A stretch of DNA of 64,000 bases from positions 1-64,000 of the forward strand of contig NZ_CANLBS010000003.1 in NCBI RefSeq assembly GCF_947488945.1, read 5' to 3'. This DNA comes from an uncultured Streptomyces sp. (lineage in GTDB: Bacteria; Actinomycetota; Actinomycetes; Streptomycetales; Streptomycetaceae). A program made the translations under genes and the position numbers. Below are positions 27,232 through 34,482 of the stretch, one piece after another. The notes under the pieces are model-generated. The model was not told the origin of the DNA and did not search any database. It saw nothing but the letters and a program-made list of their open reading frames with translations. The first letter of the stretch is position 1. Every line of letters begins with the position of its first letter.

Positions 27232-27908
27232 GCGTTGACCAGCTTCTTGAGGATCGAGGTGAAGAAACCGAGACCGTCGGTGCGCCCGGTGCCGATGAGC
27301 GGCTCGACCGCGTGCTCGGGGTGCGGCATCAGACCGACGACGTTGCCCGCCGCGTTGGTGATGCCGGCGATGTCGCGGAGCGAGCCGTTCGGGTTGCCGC
27401 CGACGTAGCGGAACGCGACCCGGCCCTCGGCCTCCAGCTCGTCGAGCGTGCGCTCGTCGGCGGTGTACCGGCCGTCCATGTTCTTCAGCGGTACGGAGAT
27501 CTCCTGGCCCGCGGCGTAGTCGGAGGTCCAGAGCGTCTCGGCGTTCTCCACCCGCAGCGCCTGGTCACGGCAGACGAAGTGCAGGTGATTGTTGCGCAGC
27601 ATCGCGCCGGGCAGCAGGTGCGCCTCGGTCAGGATCTGGAATCCGTTGCAGATGCCGAGGACGGGCATGCCGTCCTTCGCCTGCTCGATGAGGGGCTCCA
27701 TCACCGGCGAGAAGCGGGAGATGGCCCCGGCCCGCAGGTAGTCGCCGTAGCTGAAGCCGCCCGCGAGGACGACCGCGTCGACCTGGTGCAGGTTCTTGTC
27801 GCGGTGCCAGAGCGGGACCGGCTCCGCGCCGGCGACGCGCACGGCGCGCAGGGCGTCCTGGTCGTCGAGGGTGCCGGGAAAGGTGACCACGCCGATACGA
27901 GCGGTCAC
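27228..27908 (-). CDS. purQ: Phosphoribosylformylglycinamidine synthase, glutaminase subunit
   Basis: A 226-residue class I glutamine amidotransferase that feeds ammonia to PurL. The nucleophile Cys is in [15 protein letters not shown], the oxyanion motif in [17 protein letters not shown], and the His-x-Glu in [13 protein letters not shown] completes the triad. The GTG start at 27906-27908 overlaps the purS stop (GTGA), and the purQ stop overlaps the purL ATG, so the three are translationally coupled, consistent with subunit stoichiometry. Confidence 0.97.
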
Positions 27909-28165
27909 TTCGCGGCCTCCTGCGGCTCTACCTTCACGACGAAGTCCTCGATGACGGTGTTGGCCAGGAAGGTCTCGGCGAGTTCCTGAATGCGGGCGAG
28001 GGCGGCATCGTCGACCGGCCCTTCGACCTCCAGCTCGAAACGCTTTCCCTGACGTACGTCGGCGATTCCCTCGAAGCCGAGACGGGGCAGTGCGCGCTGC
28101 ACCGCCTGTCCCTGCGGGTCGAGGATCTCCGGCTTGAGCATGACGTCGACTACGACGCGTGCCAC
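27905..28165 (-). CDS. purS: Phosphoribosylformylglycinamidine synthase, PurS subunit
   Basis: An 86-residue structural subunit that links PurQ to Pur[21 protein letters not shown], then the [20 protein letters not shown] core and [19 protein letters not shown], are typical. Two in-frame GTG codons exist. I choose 28163-28165 because GGGAG lies 5 nt upstream and homologues begin at (M/V)ARVVVDV; the other at 28169-28171 abuts the ribosome-binding site. Confidence 0.95.
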   Translation of the reverse strand: MARVVVDVMLKPEILDPQGQAVQRALPRLGFEGIADVRQGKRFELEVEGPVDDAALARIQELAETFLANTVIEDFVVKVEPQEAAK

Positions 28166-28542
28166 TGGCACTCCCGATGGTGTGGTGCGGCTGTGTCTCC
28201 GGCGGTTCCCCAGACCTCCGCGAGTGTCATCAGCCTACCTGGCCAAAAATTCTACGCGGGTAGATATCCCGCGGGGCCGGATCATGCCGTGATATCGAGC
28301 GCCAGATCCCCTAGGAAAAGTCCTGGAAAAAATCTCCGCCGGATTGCACGCGGACACGCGAAACAATTGATCGGGCTTCACAATTCAGCAGCACCGCTGT
28401 ACAAATGATTACGAGGGAATGCACTATTGCCCGGTAAACGGGAACAGCCCGCTGCCGGGCGCTCCTCGTCCGCTTTATACCGCCGGAAGGCCGGTCGCGT
28501 CGCACACCCGGGTGCGGACGCAGCAGGAAAGGACCGATATCC
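28166..28542. other. AT-richer divergent spacer between purS and the lsr2-like gene
   Basis: 377 bp with unusually low G+C for this window and several A/T runs (28240-28260, 28310-28335). It holds promoters for the purSQL operon (minus) and the lsr2-like gene (plus). A hairpin CGCGGG-TAGATAT-CCCGCG lies at 28255-28273, and a -10-like TAGAAT on the minus strand at 28249-28254 could belong to purS. No coding sequence is seen. Confidence 0.6.
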
Positions 28543-28878
28543 GTGGCTCAGCGCGTAGTGGTCACGCTCTCCGACGACATCGACGGGGGAGAAGCGGCGG
28601 AAACGGTCTCCTTCGCCCTCGACGGGAAGTCGTACGAGATCGACCTCAGCCCGGTCAACGCGAAGAAACTGCGCAAGGCCCTGGCCCCCTACGTCGCGGC
28701 CGGGCGCAAGCAGTCCGCGGCGGCCCGGCAGGGCAGGACCCCGGCCTCCTACCGCCACACGTCCGTCGCGCCGGACCCGGCGGCCGTGCGCGCCTGGGCC
28801 CGCTCGCACCAGATGGACGTGCCGGCCCGCGGCAGGATCCCCAAGAGGGTCTACGAGGCGTTCCAGGCGTCCGACTGA
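28543..28878 (+). CDS. lsrL: Lsr2-family nucleoid-associated protein (LsrL-type paralogue)
   Basis: A 111-residue Lsr2/H-NS-like xenogeneic silencer. The N-terminal dimerisation domain reads VVVTLSDDIDGGEAAETVSFALDGKSYEIDLS followed by a Lys/Arg-rich helix. The C-terminal DNA-binding half has VRAWARSHQMDVPARGRIPKRVYEAF. The AT-hook-like RGR that enters the minor groove is present as ARGRIP; the canonical Lsr2 has GRGRIP-like residues. GTG start, with AGGAAAGGA upstream. The position beside purS identifies the second Streptomyces paralogue (LsrL) as I recall it, not the main Lsr2. Confidence 0.88.
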   Translation: MAQRVVVTLSDDIDGGEAAETVSFALDGKSYEIDLSPVNAKKLRKALAPYVAAGRKQSAAARQGRTPASYRHTSVAPDPAAVRAWARSHQMDVPARGRIPKRVYEAFQASD

Positions 28879-28941
28879 CGCCGCGTCATCCGCGGGCGGC
28901 CGGTGCGCGACCCCCGCGCCGGACGCCCGCGGGGAGCCGAC

Positions 28942-28972
28942 TTGCGCGACACCCCCGCAGGTCGGCTAGAGT
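28942..28972 (+). promoter_or_regulatory. Promoter of the tRNA-Gly pair
   Basis: A -10 TAGAGT (28967-28972) fits the Streptomyces consensus closely; the best upstream match TTGCGC (28942-28947) is at 19 bp. It is 50 bp before tRNA-Gly(UCC). A second TAGAGT at 29129-29134 could serve the downstream tRNA-Gly(GCC). Confidence 0.5.
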
Positions 28973-29022
28973 CTGGAGCACGCCGAGGGGCAAGGCCGAA
29001 AGGTTCTGGTCCCGGGCAGCGT

Positions 29023-29094
29023 GCGGGTGTAGTTCAGTAGTAGAACATCCCCCTTCCAGGGGGAAGGCGCAGTGTGCGATCCCTGTCACCCGCT
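29023..29094 (+). tRNA. tRNA-Gly (UCC) with atypical D-loop and T-arm
   Basis: A 72-nt gene: acceptor GCGGGTG/CACCCGC, D-stem GTTC/GAAC, anticodon stem TCCCC/GGGGA with loop CTTCCAG (anticodon TCC), discriminator T. The D-loop reads AGTAGTA, so the usual G18-G19 pair is A-G. The T-arm reads CAGTG-TGCGATC-CCTGT. The invariant TTC of the T-loop is TGC, and the T-stem cannot form five pairs: only a shifted 4-bp pairing (GCAG/CTGT) with a 10-nt loop is possible. Total length is normal. The tertiary G18-U55 contact should be lost. It may be specialised, for example for peptidoglycan glycine, or a weak elongator. The other tRNAs in the window have normal arms. Confidence 0.85.
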
Positions 29095-29173
29095 CTGCAT
29101 CGCTTTCCGGCCACTCCGGTGGATCGGGTAGAGTGATGCTCGCACCGCCCGGTGAAAGCCGAGCGGCAGCACT

Positions 29174-29246
29174 GCGGACGTAGCTCAGTTGGTAGAGCGC
29201 AACCTTGCCAAGGTTGAGGTCGCCAGTTCGAACCTGGTCGTCCGCT
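29174..29246 (+). tRNA. tRNA-Gly (GCC), copy 1
   Basis: A 73-nt canonical cloverleaf: acceptor GCGGACG/CGTCCGC, anticodon loop TTGCCAA in CAACC/GGTTG, T-arm CCAGTTCGAACCTGG, discriminator T. Identical to the copy at 33226-33298. Confidence 0.97.
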
Positions 29247-29252
29247 CAGCAT

Positions 29253-29284
29253 CGAAGGCCCCGACCTCACAGTCGGGGCCTTCG
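29253..29284 (+). terminator. Terminator after tRNA-Gly(GCC)
   Basis: CGAAGGCCCCGAC (29253-29265) and GTCGGGGCCTTCG (29272-29284): a perfect 13-bp stem with a 6-nt loop. Confidence 0.9.
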
Positions 29285-29319
29285 TCGTGCGCCCGGCCGT
29301 TTCCGCACCGCGGCCATCC

Positions 29320-29333
29320 ATGACGTTTGTCAT
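29320..29333. promoter_or_regulatory. ATGAC-GTTT-GTCAT inverted repeat upstream of the ABC/two-component operon
   Basis: A perfect 5-bp inverted repeat with a related half-site TGATGACA just downstream (about 29339-29346), 58 bp before the ABC gene. It has the form of a NarL-type response-regulator site and could be the autoregulatory target of the regulator encoded at 32580. Confidence 0.45.
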
Positions 29334-29390
29334 GTGCAGTGATGACAGCGCGCACTGCCGACGGGCCGGATCCGGCGGAAGCCTGTGAGC

Positions 29391-30398
29391 ATGACCAGCG
29401 ACGACATGCTCAGCGACCGCGCGAACGGTCCCGTGATCGAGGCACACGAAGTGCGGCGCCGGTATGCCGGCGGCTTCGAGGCCGTGTCCGGGATCTCGTT
29501 CTCCGTGGCCCGCGGCGAACTGTTCGCCCTGCTCGGGACGAACGGCGCGGGAAAGACCTCCACCGTGGAACTCCTGGAGGGGCTGGCGCCGCCGACCGGT
29601 GGCACGGTCCGCGTCCTCGGGCACGACCCCTACCGCGAACGGGCCGCCGTCCGCCCCCGCACCGGGGTGATGCTCCAGGAAGGCGGCTTCCCCTCCGACC
29701 TCACGGTGCGGGAGACCGTGCGGATGTGGTCGGAGTGCACCACCGGCGCGCGCCCCGCCGCCGAGGCCCTGGAGATGGTCGGCATGACCGGCCGGACGGA
29801 CGTGCGGGTCAAGCAGCTCTCCGGCGGCGAGAAGCGCCGCCTCGACCTGGCATTGGCCCTGACCTCCCGGCCGGAGGTGCTCTTCCTCGACGAGCCGACC
29901 ACCGGGTTGGACGCCGAGGGCAGGCAGGAGACCTGGGAGCTCGTCCGGGCGCTGCGGGACGGCGGCACGACGGTGCTGCTGACCACGCACTACCTGGAGG
30001 AGGCGGAAGCTCTCGCGGACCGGCTGGCGATCATGCACGGGGGGAAGATCGTGACGAGCGGCACCATCGCCGAGGTGACCGCGCGTCAGCCGGCCCGGAT
30101 CAGGTTCACGCTGCCCGAGTCCGTGCCGGCGGCCCTGCTCCCGCTGTCGCTCCGGGCGGCGGCCGAGGGGCCGCGGGTCGAGATCCGCACCCCGGCCCTG
30201 CAGGATGCGCTGCACCAACTCCTCGACTGGGCGCGGGAGTCAGGAGTCACACTGCACGGCCTCGACGCCCGCTCCGCCTCCCTGGAAGAGGCCTTCCTCG
30301 ACATCGCGAAGGCCCGGCACGCGACCGGGGACCAGGACCCGCGTCAGGTCCCGGGCCGCTCCACCCGCTCCGGCGGCACGAAGAAGGTGACGGCATGA
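29391..30398 (+). CDS. ABC transporter ATP-binding protein
   Basis: A 335-residue drug-exporter-type (DrrA-like) ATPase. Walker A GTNGAGKTST, Q-loop in GVMLQEGGFPSDLTVRETV, signature LSGGEKRRLDLALAL, Walker B VLFLDEPTTGLDAEG and the H-loop in TTHYLEEAEALADRL are all present. A C-terminal domain of about 100 residues follows. The ATG 29391 is chosen; GTG 29385 is a close alternative. Its stop overlaps the permease ATG (ATGA). It is the first gene of a four-gene operon with permease, sensor kinase and response regulator, a layout typical of linearmycin/YvfRS- or DesK-associated exporters. Confidence 0.93.
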   Translation: MTSDDMLSDRANGPVIEAHEVRRRYAGGFEAVSGISFSVARGELFALLGTNGAGKTSTVELLEGLAPPTGGTVRVLGHDPYRERAAVRPRTGVMLQEGGFPSDLTVRETVRMWSECTTGARPAAEALEMVGMTGRTDVRVKQLSGGEKRRLDLALALTSRPEVLFLDEPTTGLDAEGRQETWELVRALRDGGTTVLLTTHYLEEAEALADRLAIMHGGKIVTSGTIAEVTARQPARIRFTLPESVPAALLPLSLRAAAEGPRVEIRTPALQDALHQLLDWARESGVTLHGLDARSASLEEAFLDIAKARHATGDQDPRQVPGRSTRSGGTKKVTA

Positions 30399-31210
30399 CC
30401 GGCACGACCACCCCCGTCCGCGACCGGACGCCCGCCCCCGGCCCCGCCGCCGCCGCGGCCCGGCGGCTGACCGCCCTCGGCCGTGCCGAGCTGATCCTGC
30501 TGGTGCGCAACCGGACCGCGATCGTGGTGGCCCTGCTGCTGCCGCTCGTGATGATCTTCGCGATGCGGTCCTCGCTCGATCAGCTCGACCTGGGCGGCAC
30601 CGGGCTCACCGTCGCGGGCGCCACCCTGACCGGCGGCATCGGCATGGTGCTGGTGCAGGTCGTCTACATGAACCTGGTCTCCGCCTACGTCGCCCGGCGC
30701 GAGGAGCTGGTCCTGAAGCGGCTGCGCACCGGCGAGATCTCCGACCGGGAGATCCTCCTCGGCACCGCGCTGCCGTCCGTCGCCCTGGCGCTCGCCCAGT
30801 GCGTGGTGCTGGTGGTGGCCGGGGCGATCGCCTTCGACCTGAGCGCCCCGCACCGCCCCGACCTGCTCGTCGCCGGCCTGCTGCTGGGCTTCGTGCTGAT
30901 GTCCGCCCTGGCGGCGGCCACCGCCGTGCTCACCCGGACGGTGCAGAGCTCCCAGCTCACCACCCTGCCGCTGTTCTTCGTCTCGCTCTTCGGCTCCGGC
31001 ATCTTCGTCCCGCTGGCGGTGTTCCCGGACAGGCTGGCCTCCGTACTGGAGCTGCTGCCGATGACGGGTGTGATGACCCTGGTCCGGCACGGCTGGCTCG
31101 GCGGGGTCGCCGGCGGCGAACTGGTCACGGCCGGGGTGACCGGGCTGGCCTGGACCGCCTTCGGGGTGTTCGCTGTGCGACGGTGGTTCCGCTGGGACCC
31201 GCGCGGGTGA
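30395..31210 (+). CDS. ABC transporter permease (ABC-2 type)
   Basis: A 271-residue membrane protein with about six helices (LIVRNRTAIVVALLLPLVMIF-type TM1, then GGIGMVLVQVVYMNLVSAYVA, VALALAQCVVLVVAGAIAF, LLLGFVLMSALAAATAVL, LTTLPLFFVSLFGSGIFVPL and a final TM near the C-terminus). The region FGSGIFVPLAVFP matches the conserved ABC-2 block. It partners the upstream ATPase to export an unknown amphiphile. It overlaps both neighbours by 4 bp. Confidence 0.92.
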   Translation: MTGTTTPVRDRTPAPGPAAAAARRLTALGRAELILLVRNRTAIVVALLLPLVMIFAMRSSLDQLDLGGTGLTVAGATLTGGIGMVLVQVVYMNLVSAYVARREELVLKRLRTGEISDREILLGTALPSVALALAQCVVLVVAGAIAFDLSAPHRPDLLVAGLLLGFVLMSALAAATAVLTRTVQSSQLTTLPLFFVSLFGSGIFVPLAVFPDRLASVLELLPMTGVMTLVRHGWLGGVAGGELVTAGVTGLAWTAFGVFAVRRWFRWDPRG

Positions 31211-32583
31211 ACGGCGGGTCCGCAACGGCTCCGGCCGTACCGCGCCTGCGCGGCGGAGACGACGGGAAGGGGCGGACGGCGGTGATCGGCAGGGTCCGGG
31301 GCTGGCGGCGCGGCTGGCACGAGCGCAGCAAGCTCGCACGCATCGACCTCTACACGCGGGTGACGTTCTACTCGGTCATCTGGTGCTTCGCCGCTTCCTG
31401 GGGCCTGCTGCCGCTGATCGGCGCCCTGCGCCAGGGATCCGCGGCGACGGTCCTCGGCGCCGCGTTCCTCGTGGTCAACGTCGCTCAGTGCGTGCTGGGC
31501 TGCCGCAATCTGGCGCCCGCCATCGACCACTACCGGGGGACGGCGCCGTTCCCCCCGCGGCGGCTGCGGGCGCCGGCCGCGCTCCAGGCGGTGTCCACCG
31601 GCCTGCTGGTGGCCGTGGCGGCGGTGGACGGCGTGGCGGGCCGGGACCTGGTGCTGCTGGTGCTGGACCTGCCCATGGCCTTCGCCCTCCCGTACGCCAT
31701 GCTCGTCCCGGTCCGGACGTACCTGCTGCGCGCCGCCGCCTACGGGGCCGCCGTCGTGGCGCTGCTGGCGGCCGTGGGGGTGCCGGCCGGGCTGCTGTTC
31801 GGGGCGGTCGTCGCGCTGGTGGTCACCACCCTGCTGGTGCTCGTCTCGACCCGGCCGAGCGTCTGGAGCCTGTCGGTGATGTGGCAGGCGGAGGAGGCGC
31901 GGGACATGCAGGCCCGGCTGGCGGTGGCGGAGGAGCGGCTGCGGTTCGGCCGTGACATGCACGACGTGCTGGGCCGGAACCTGTCGGTGATCGCGCTCAA
32001 GTCCGAGCTCGCGGCCGAGCTGGCCCGCCGGGGTTCGCCGGACGCGGTCGACCAGATGGTCGAGGTGCAGCGCATCGCCCGTACCTCCCAGCAGGAGGTG
32101 CGGGAGGTCGTACGCGGGTACCGGGAGGCCGATCTGGCTGCCGAGTTCGCGGGTGCCCGGGGGGTGCTGGAGGCCGCCGGGATCGCCTGCACGGTCGTGG
32201 GCGACGGCGCGGAGAGCGCCCGGCTGCCGGCGCCCGCGCAGTCGGCGCTCGGCTGGGTGGTGCGCGAGGCGGCGACCAACGTGCTGCGGCACGGGGACCC
32301 GCGCCGGTGCACGATCCGGCTGGCGGTGCGCGAGGACCGCGCGACGCTGGTCGTGGAGAACGACGGGGCGGACTCGCGAACGGCTCCGGGCGCCGGAGAC
32401 ACGGCTGCGGGGACCGGTTCCGGGCTCGCCGGCCTGCGGGAGCGGCTCGCCGTCCTGGACGGCTCCCTGACGGCCGGCCCGGAGGCCGGCGGGCTCTTCC
32501 GGCTCACCGCGACGGTGCCGATCCCCCCGGGAGCGTCGCCGCACTTGCGGGCCGCCCGGCCCGCCGCACTGGAGGAAAGATGA
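31207..32583 (+). CDS. Two-component sensor histidine kinase (NarL/DesK type)
   Basis: A 458-residue kinase from the GTG overlapping the permease stop (GTGA); GTG 31282 would remove 25 residues and is a plausible alternative. About six transmembrane helices (residues 60-230) are followed by a HisKA_3 dimerisation domain with the phosphoacceptor His in FGRDMHDVLGRNLSVIALK. A degenerate HATPase_c domain carries WVVREAATNVLRHGDP and GSGLAGLRERL. It senses a membrane signal, probably the export substrate, and phosphorylates the downstream regulator. Translationally coupled to both neighbours. Confidence 0.92.
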   Translation: MNGGSATAPAVPRLRGGDDGKGRTAVIGRVRGWRRGWHERSKLARIDLYTRVTFYSVIWCFAASWGLLPLIGALRQGSAATVLGAAFLVVNVAQCVLGCRNLAPAIDHYRGTAPFPPRRLRAPAALQAVSTGLLVAVAAVDGVAGRDLVLLVLDLPMAFALPYAMLVPVRTYLLRAAAYGAAVVALLAAVGVPAGLLFGAVVALVVTTLLVLVSTRPSVWSLSVMWQAEEARDMQARLAVAEERLRFGRDMHDVLGRNLSVIALKSELAAELARRGSPDAVDQMVEVQRIARTSQQEVREVVRGYREADLAAEFAGARGVLEAAGIACTVVGDGAESARLPAPAQSALGWVVREAATNVLRHGDPRRCTIRLAVREDRATLVVENDGADSRTAPGAGDTAAGTGSGLAGLRERLAVLDGSLTAGPEAGGLFRLTATVPIPPGASPHLRAARPAALEER

Positions 32584-33203
32584 CCGCGGCCCCGCCGCCC
32601 GTACGCATCCTGCTCGCCGACGACGAGCACCTGATCCGGGGCGCGCTGGCCGCACTGCTGCGGCTGGAGGAGGACTTCGTGGTGGTCGCGGAGGCCGCGA
32701 GCGGGCCGGAGGCGCTGGCCATGGCTCTGGCCCACCGGCCGGACGTCGCGGTGCTGGACCTGCAGATGCCCGGCGCCGACGGTGTGACGGTCGCCACATC
32801 CCTGCGGGCCCAACTGCCGGACTGCCGCACCCTGATCGTGACGAGCCACGGCCGGCCCGGCCACCTCAAGCGGGCCCTCGCGGCAGGGGTGCGGGGGTTC
32901 GCCCCGAAGACCGTGAGCGCCCGCGCACTCGCCGACATCATCCGTACCGTGCACGCCGGAAACCGTTACGTGGATCCCGAGTTGGCAGCCGACGCGATCT
33001 CCGCCGGCGACTCGCCGCTGACCGCCCGCGAGGCCGAGGTATTGGAACTGGCGGCGGACGGCGCCCCGGTCGCGGAGATCGCGGAGCGCGCCGCTCTCTC
33101 GCCCGGAACGGTCCGGAACTACCTGTCGTCGGCCGTGTCGAAGCTCGGTGCGGAGAACCGTCACGCGGCAGTGCGTTTCGCCCGGGAGCGGGGTTGGGTA
33201 TAG
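32580..33203 (+). CDS. LuxR/NarL-family response regulator
   Basis: A 207-residue regulator. The receiver domain has the acidic pocket LLADDEHLIRG, the phosphoacceptor Asp in VAVLDLQMPGADG, and the switch Thr/Lys in VTSHGRPGHLKRAL and GFAPKTVS. The C-terminal LuxR-type HTH reads LTAREAEVLELAADGAPVAEIAERAALSPGTVRNYLSSAVSKLG. The ATG overlaps the kinase stop by 4 bp, with GAGGAAAG upstream. Its last codons overlap a tRNA promoter, with the TAG stop lying inside the tRNA -10 element. Confidence 0.95.
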   Translation: MTAAPPPVRILLADDEHLIRGALAALLRLEEDFVVVAEAASGPEALAMALAHRPDVAVLDLQMPGADGVTVATSLRAQLPDCRTLIVTSHGRPGHLKRALAAGVRGFAPKTVSARALADIIRTVHAGNRYVDPELAADAISAGDSPLTAREAEVLELAADGAPVAEIAERAALSPGTVRNYLSSAVSKLGAENRHAAVRFARERGWV

Positions 33204-33204
33204 T
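33176..33204 (+). promoter_or_regulatory. Promoter of tRNA-Gly(GCC) copy 2, inside the response regulator gene
   Basis: TTTCGC (33176-33181), 17 bp, TATAGT (33199-33204). The -10 contains the regulator's stop codon; the mature tRNA starts 21 bp later. Confidence 0.6.
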
Positions 33205-33225
33205 AAGCATCGCGCTTCGGCGCTC

Positions 33226-33298
33226 GCGGACGTAGCTCAGTTGGTAGAGCGCAACCTTGCCAAGGTTGAGGTCGCCAGTTCGAACCTGGTCGTCCGCT
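33226..33298 (+). tRNA. tRNA-Gly (GCC), copy 2
   Basis: Identical to the 73-nt gene at 29174-29246. Single-gene unit with its own promoter and terminator. Confidence 0.97.
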
Positions 33299-33304
33299 CG
33301 GCGA

Positions 33305-33333
33305 AAGGCCCCGGTCCTCAGGACCGGGGCCTT
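33305..33333 (+). terminator. Terminator after tRNA-Gly(GCC) copy 2
   Basis: AAGGCCCCGGTCC (33305-33317) and GGACCGGGGCCTT (33321-33333): a perfect 13-bp stem with a TCA loop, followed by CTTCTT. Confidence 0.9.
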
Positions 33334-33404
33334 CTTCGTGTCTCCGGGACACCCGCCCGGCCCGCCCCGCGCCCCGGAGGACGCGCGGCGGGCCGGGCCG
33401 GGTG

Positions 33405-34319
33405 TTACGACCAACTCAGGCCGGTCAGCTGCTCGTACGCCTCGATGTACTTGGCGCGCGTCGCGTCGACGATCTTCTGCGGCAGCGGCGGCGGGGGCGT
33501 CTCGCTCGCGCGGTCCCAGCCGGACGCGGGCGAGGTCAGCCAGTCGCGCACGAACTGCTTGTCGTACGACGGCTGGGCGTGCCCCGGCTCCCAGGAGGAG
33601 GCGGGCCAGAAGCGGGAGGAGTCGGGGGTCAGCACCTCGTCGCCGAGGATGAGTTCCTCGGTACCGTCCTCGGCGGTCGCGAAGCCCAGCTCGAACTTGG
33701 TGTCCGCGAGGATGATGCCGCGCTCGCGCGCGATGTCCCGGGCACGGCCGTAGACGTCGAGGGTCGTGCGGCGCAGCAGCGCCGCCGTCTCCGCGCCGAG
33801 CTCACGGGCGACGTGCTCGTAGCTGACGTTCTCGTCGTGGTCGCCGACGGCGGCCTTGGTGGCCGGGGTGAAGATCGGGGAGGGCAGCTCGGAGCCGTCC
33901 ACCAGTCCTTCGGGGAGGGCGAGGCCGCAGACCGTGCGGGACTCGTTGTACTCCAGCAGCCCCGAGCCGGTGAGGTAGCCGCGCGCGACGCACTCGACGG
34001 GCGCCATCCGCAGCGACCGGCAGACCAGCGTCCGCCCCTCCCAGTCGGCGGGGGCGCCGGCCGGGACCTCGGTGGACAGGACGTGGTGCGGGACGAGGTC
34101 CGCGAGCTGGTCGAACCACCACAGGGAGAGCTGCGTGAGCACCCGCCCCTTGTCGGGGATCTCGGTGGGCAGCACCCAGTCGTACGCGGAGATGCGGTCG
34201 CTGGCGACCATCACGAGGTCGCCGTCCTCGCTCCGGTACAGCTCACGCACCTTCCCGGTGTGCAGGTGGGTGAGGCCCGGCACCTGCACGGGCTCGGGCT
34301 TTTCTACGAAACCGGACAC
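33405..34319 (-). CDS. purC: Phosphoribosylaminoimidazole-succinocarboxamide synthase (SAICAR synthetase)
   Basis: A 304-residue PurC joining CAIR and aspartate with ATP (step 7 of purine synthesis). Seen: GKVRELYRSEDGDLVMVASDRISAYD at the N-terminus, PVECVARGYLTGSGLLEY (CAIR/Asp site), and ILADTKFELGFA with ILGDEVLTPDSSRFWP, the SAICAR synthetase signatures. The GTG start (34317-34319) has GGAGG 5 nt upstream. Monocistronic in this window, unlike purSQL and purFM. Confidence 0.96.
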   Translation of the reverse strand: MSGFVEKPEPVQVPGLTHLHTGKVRELYRSEDGDLVMVASDRISAYDWVLPTEIPDKGRVLTQLSLWWFDQLADLVPHHVLSTEVPAGAPADWEGRTLVCRSLRMAPVECVARGYLTGSGLLEYNESRTVCGLALPEGLVDGSELPSPIFTPATKAAVGDHDENVSYEHVARELGAETAALLRRTTLDVYGRARDIARERGIILADTKFELGFATAEDGTEELILGDEVLTPDSSRFWPASSWEPGHAQPSYDKQFVRDWLTSPASGWDRASETPPPPLPQKIVDATRAKYIEAYEQLTGLSWS

Positions 34320-34482
34320 GCTGCCTCCGCGTAGGTTGATCCAGGAGTCGTTCCGATTGTCCCGTACGCGACGCGGCGGCGCGGCTCGGGGCCGGTCCGG
34401 ACGTGCGGCGTCGGCGCGGGGCACGGCCTTCCGGGGCCCCGGAAGCGGGTTCGTGCCGTCGCCGGGCGCGGCGCGGCGGCCG

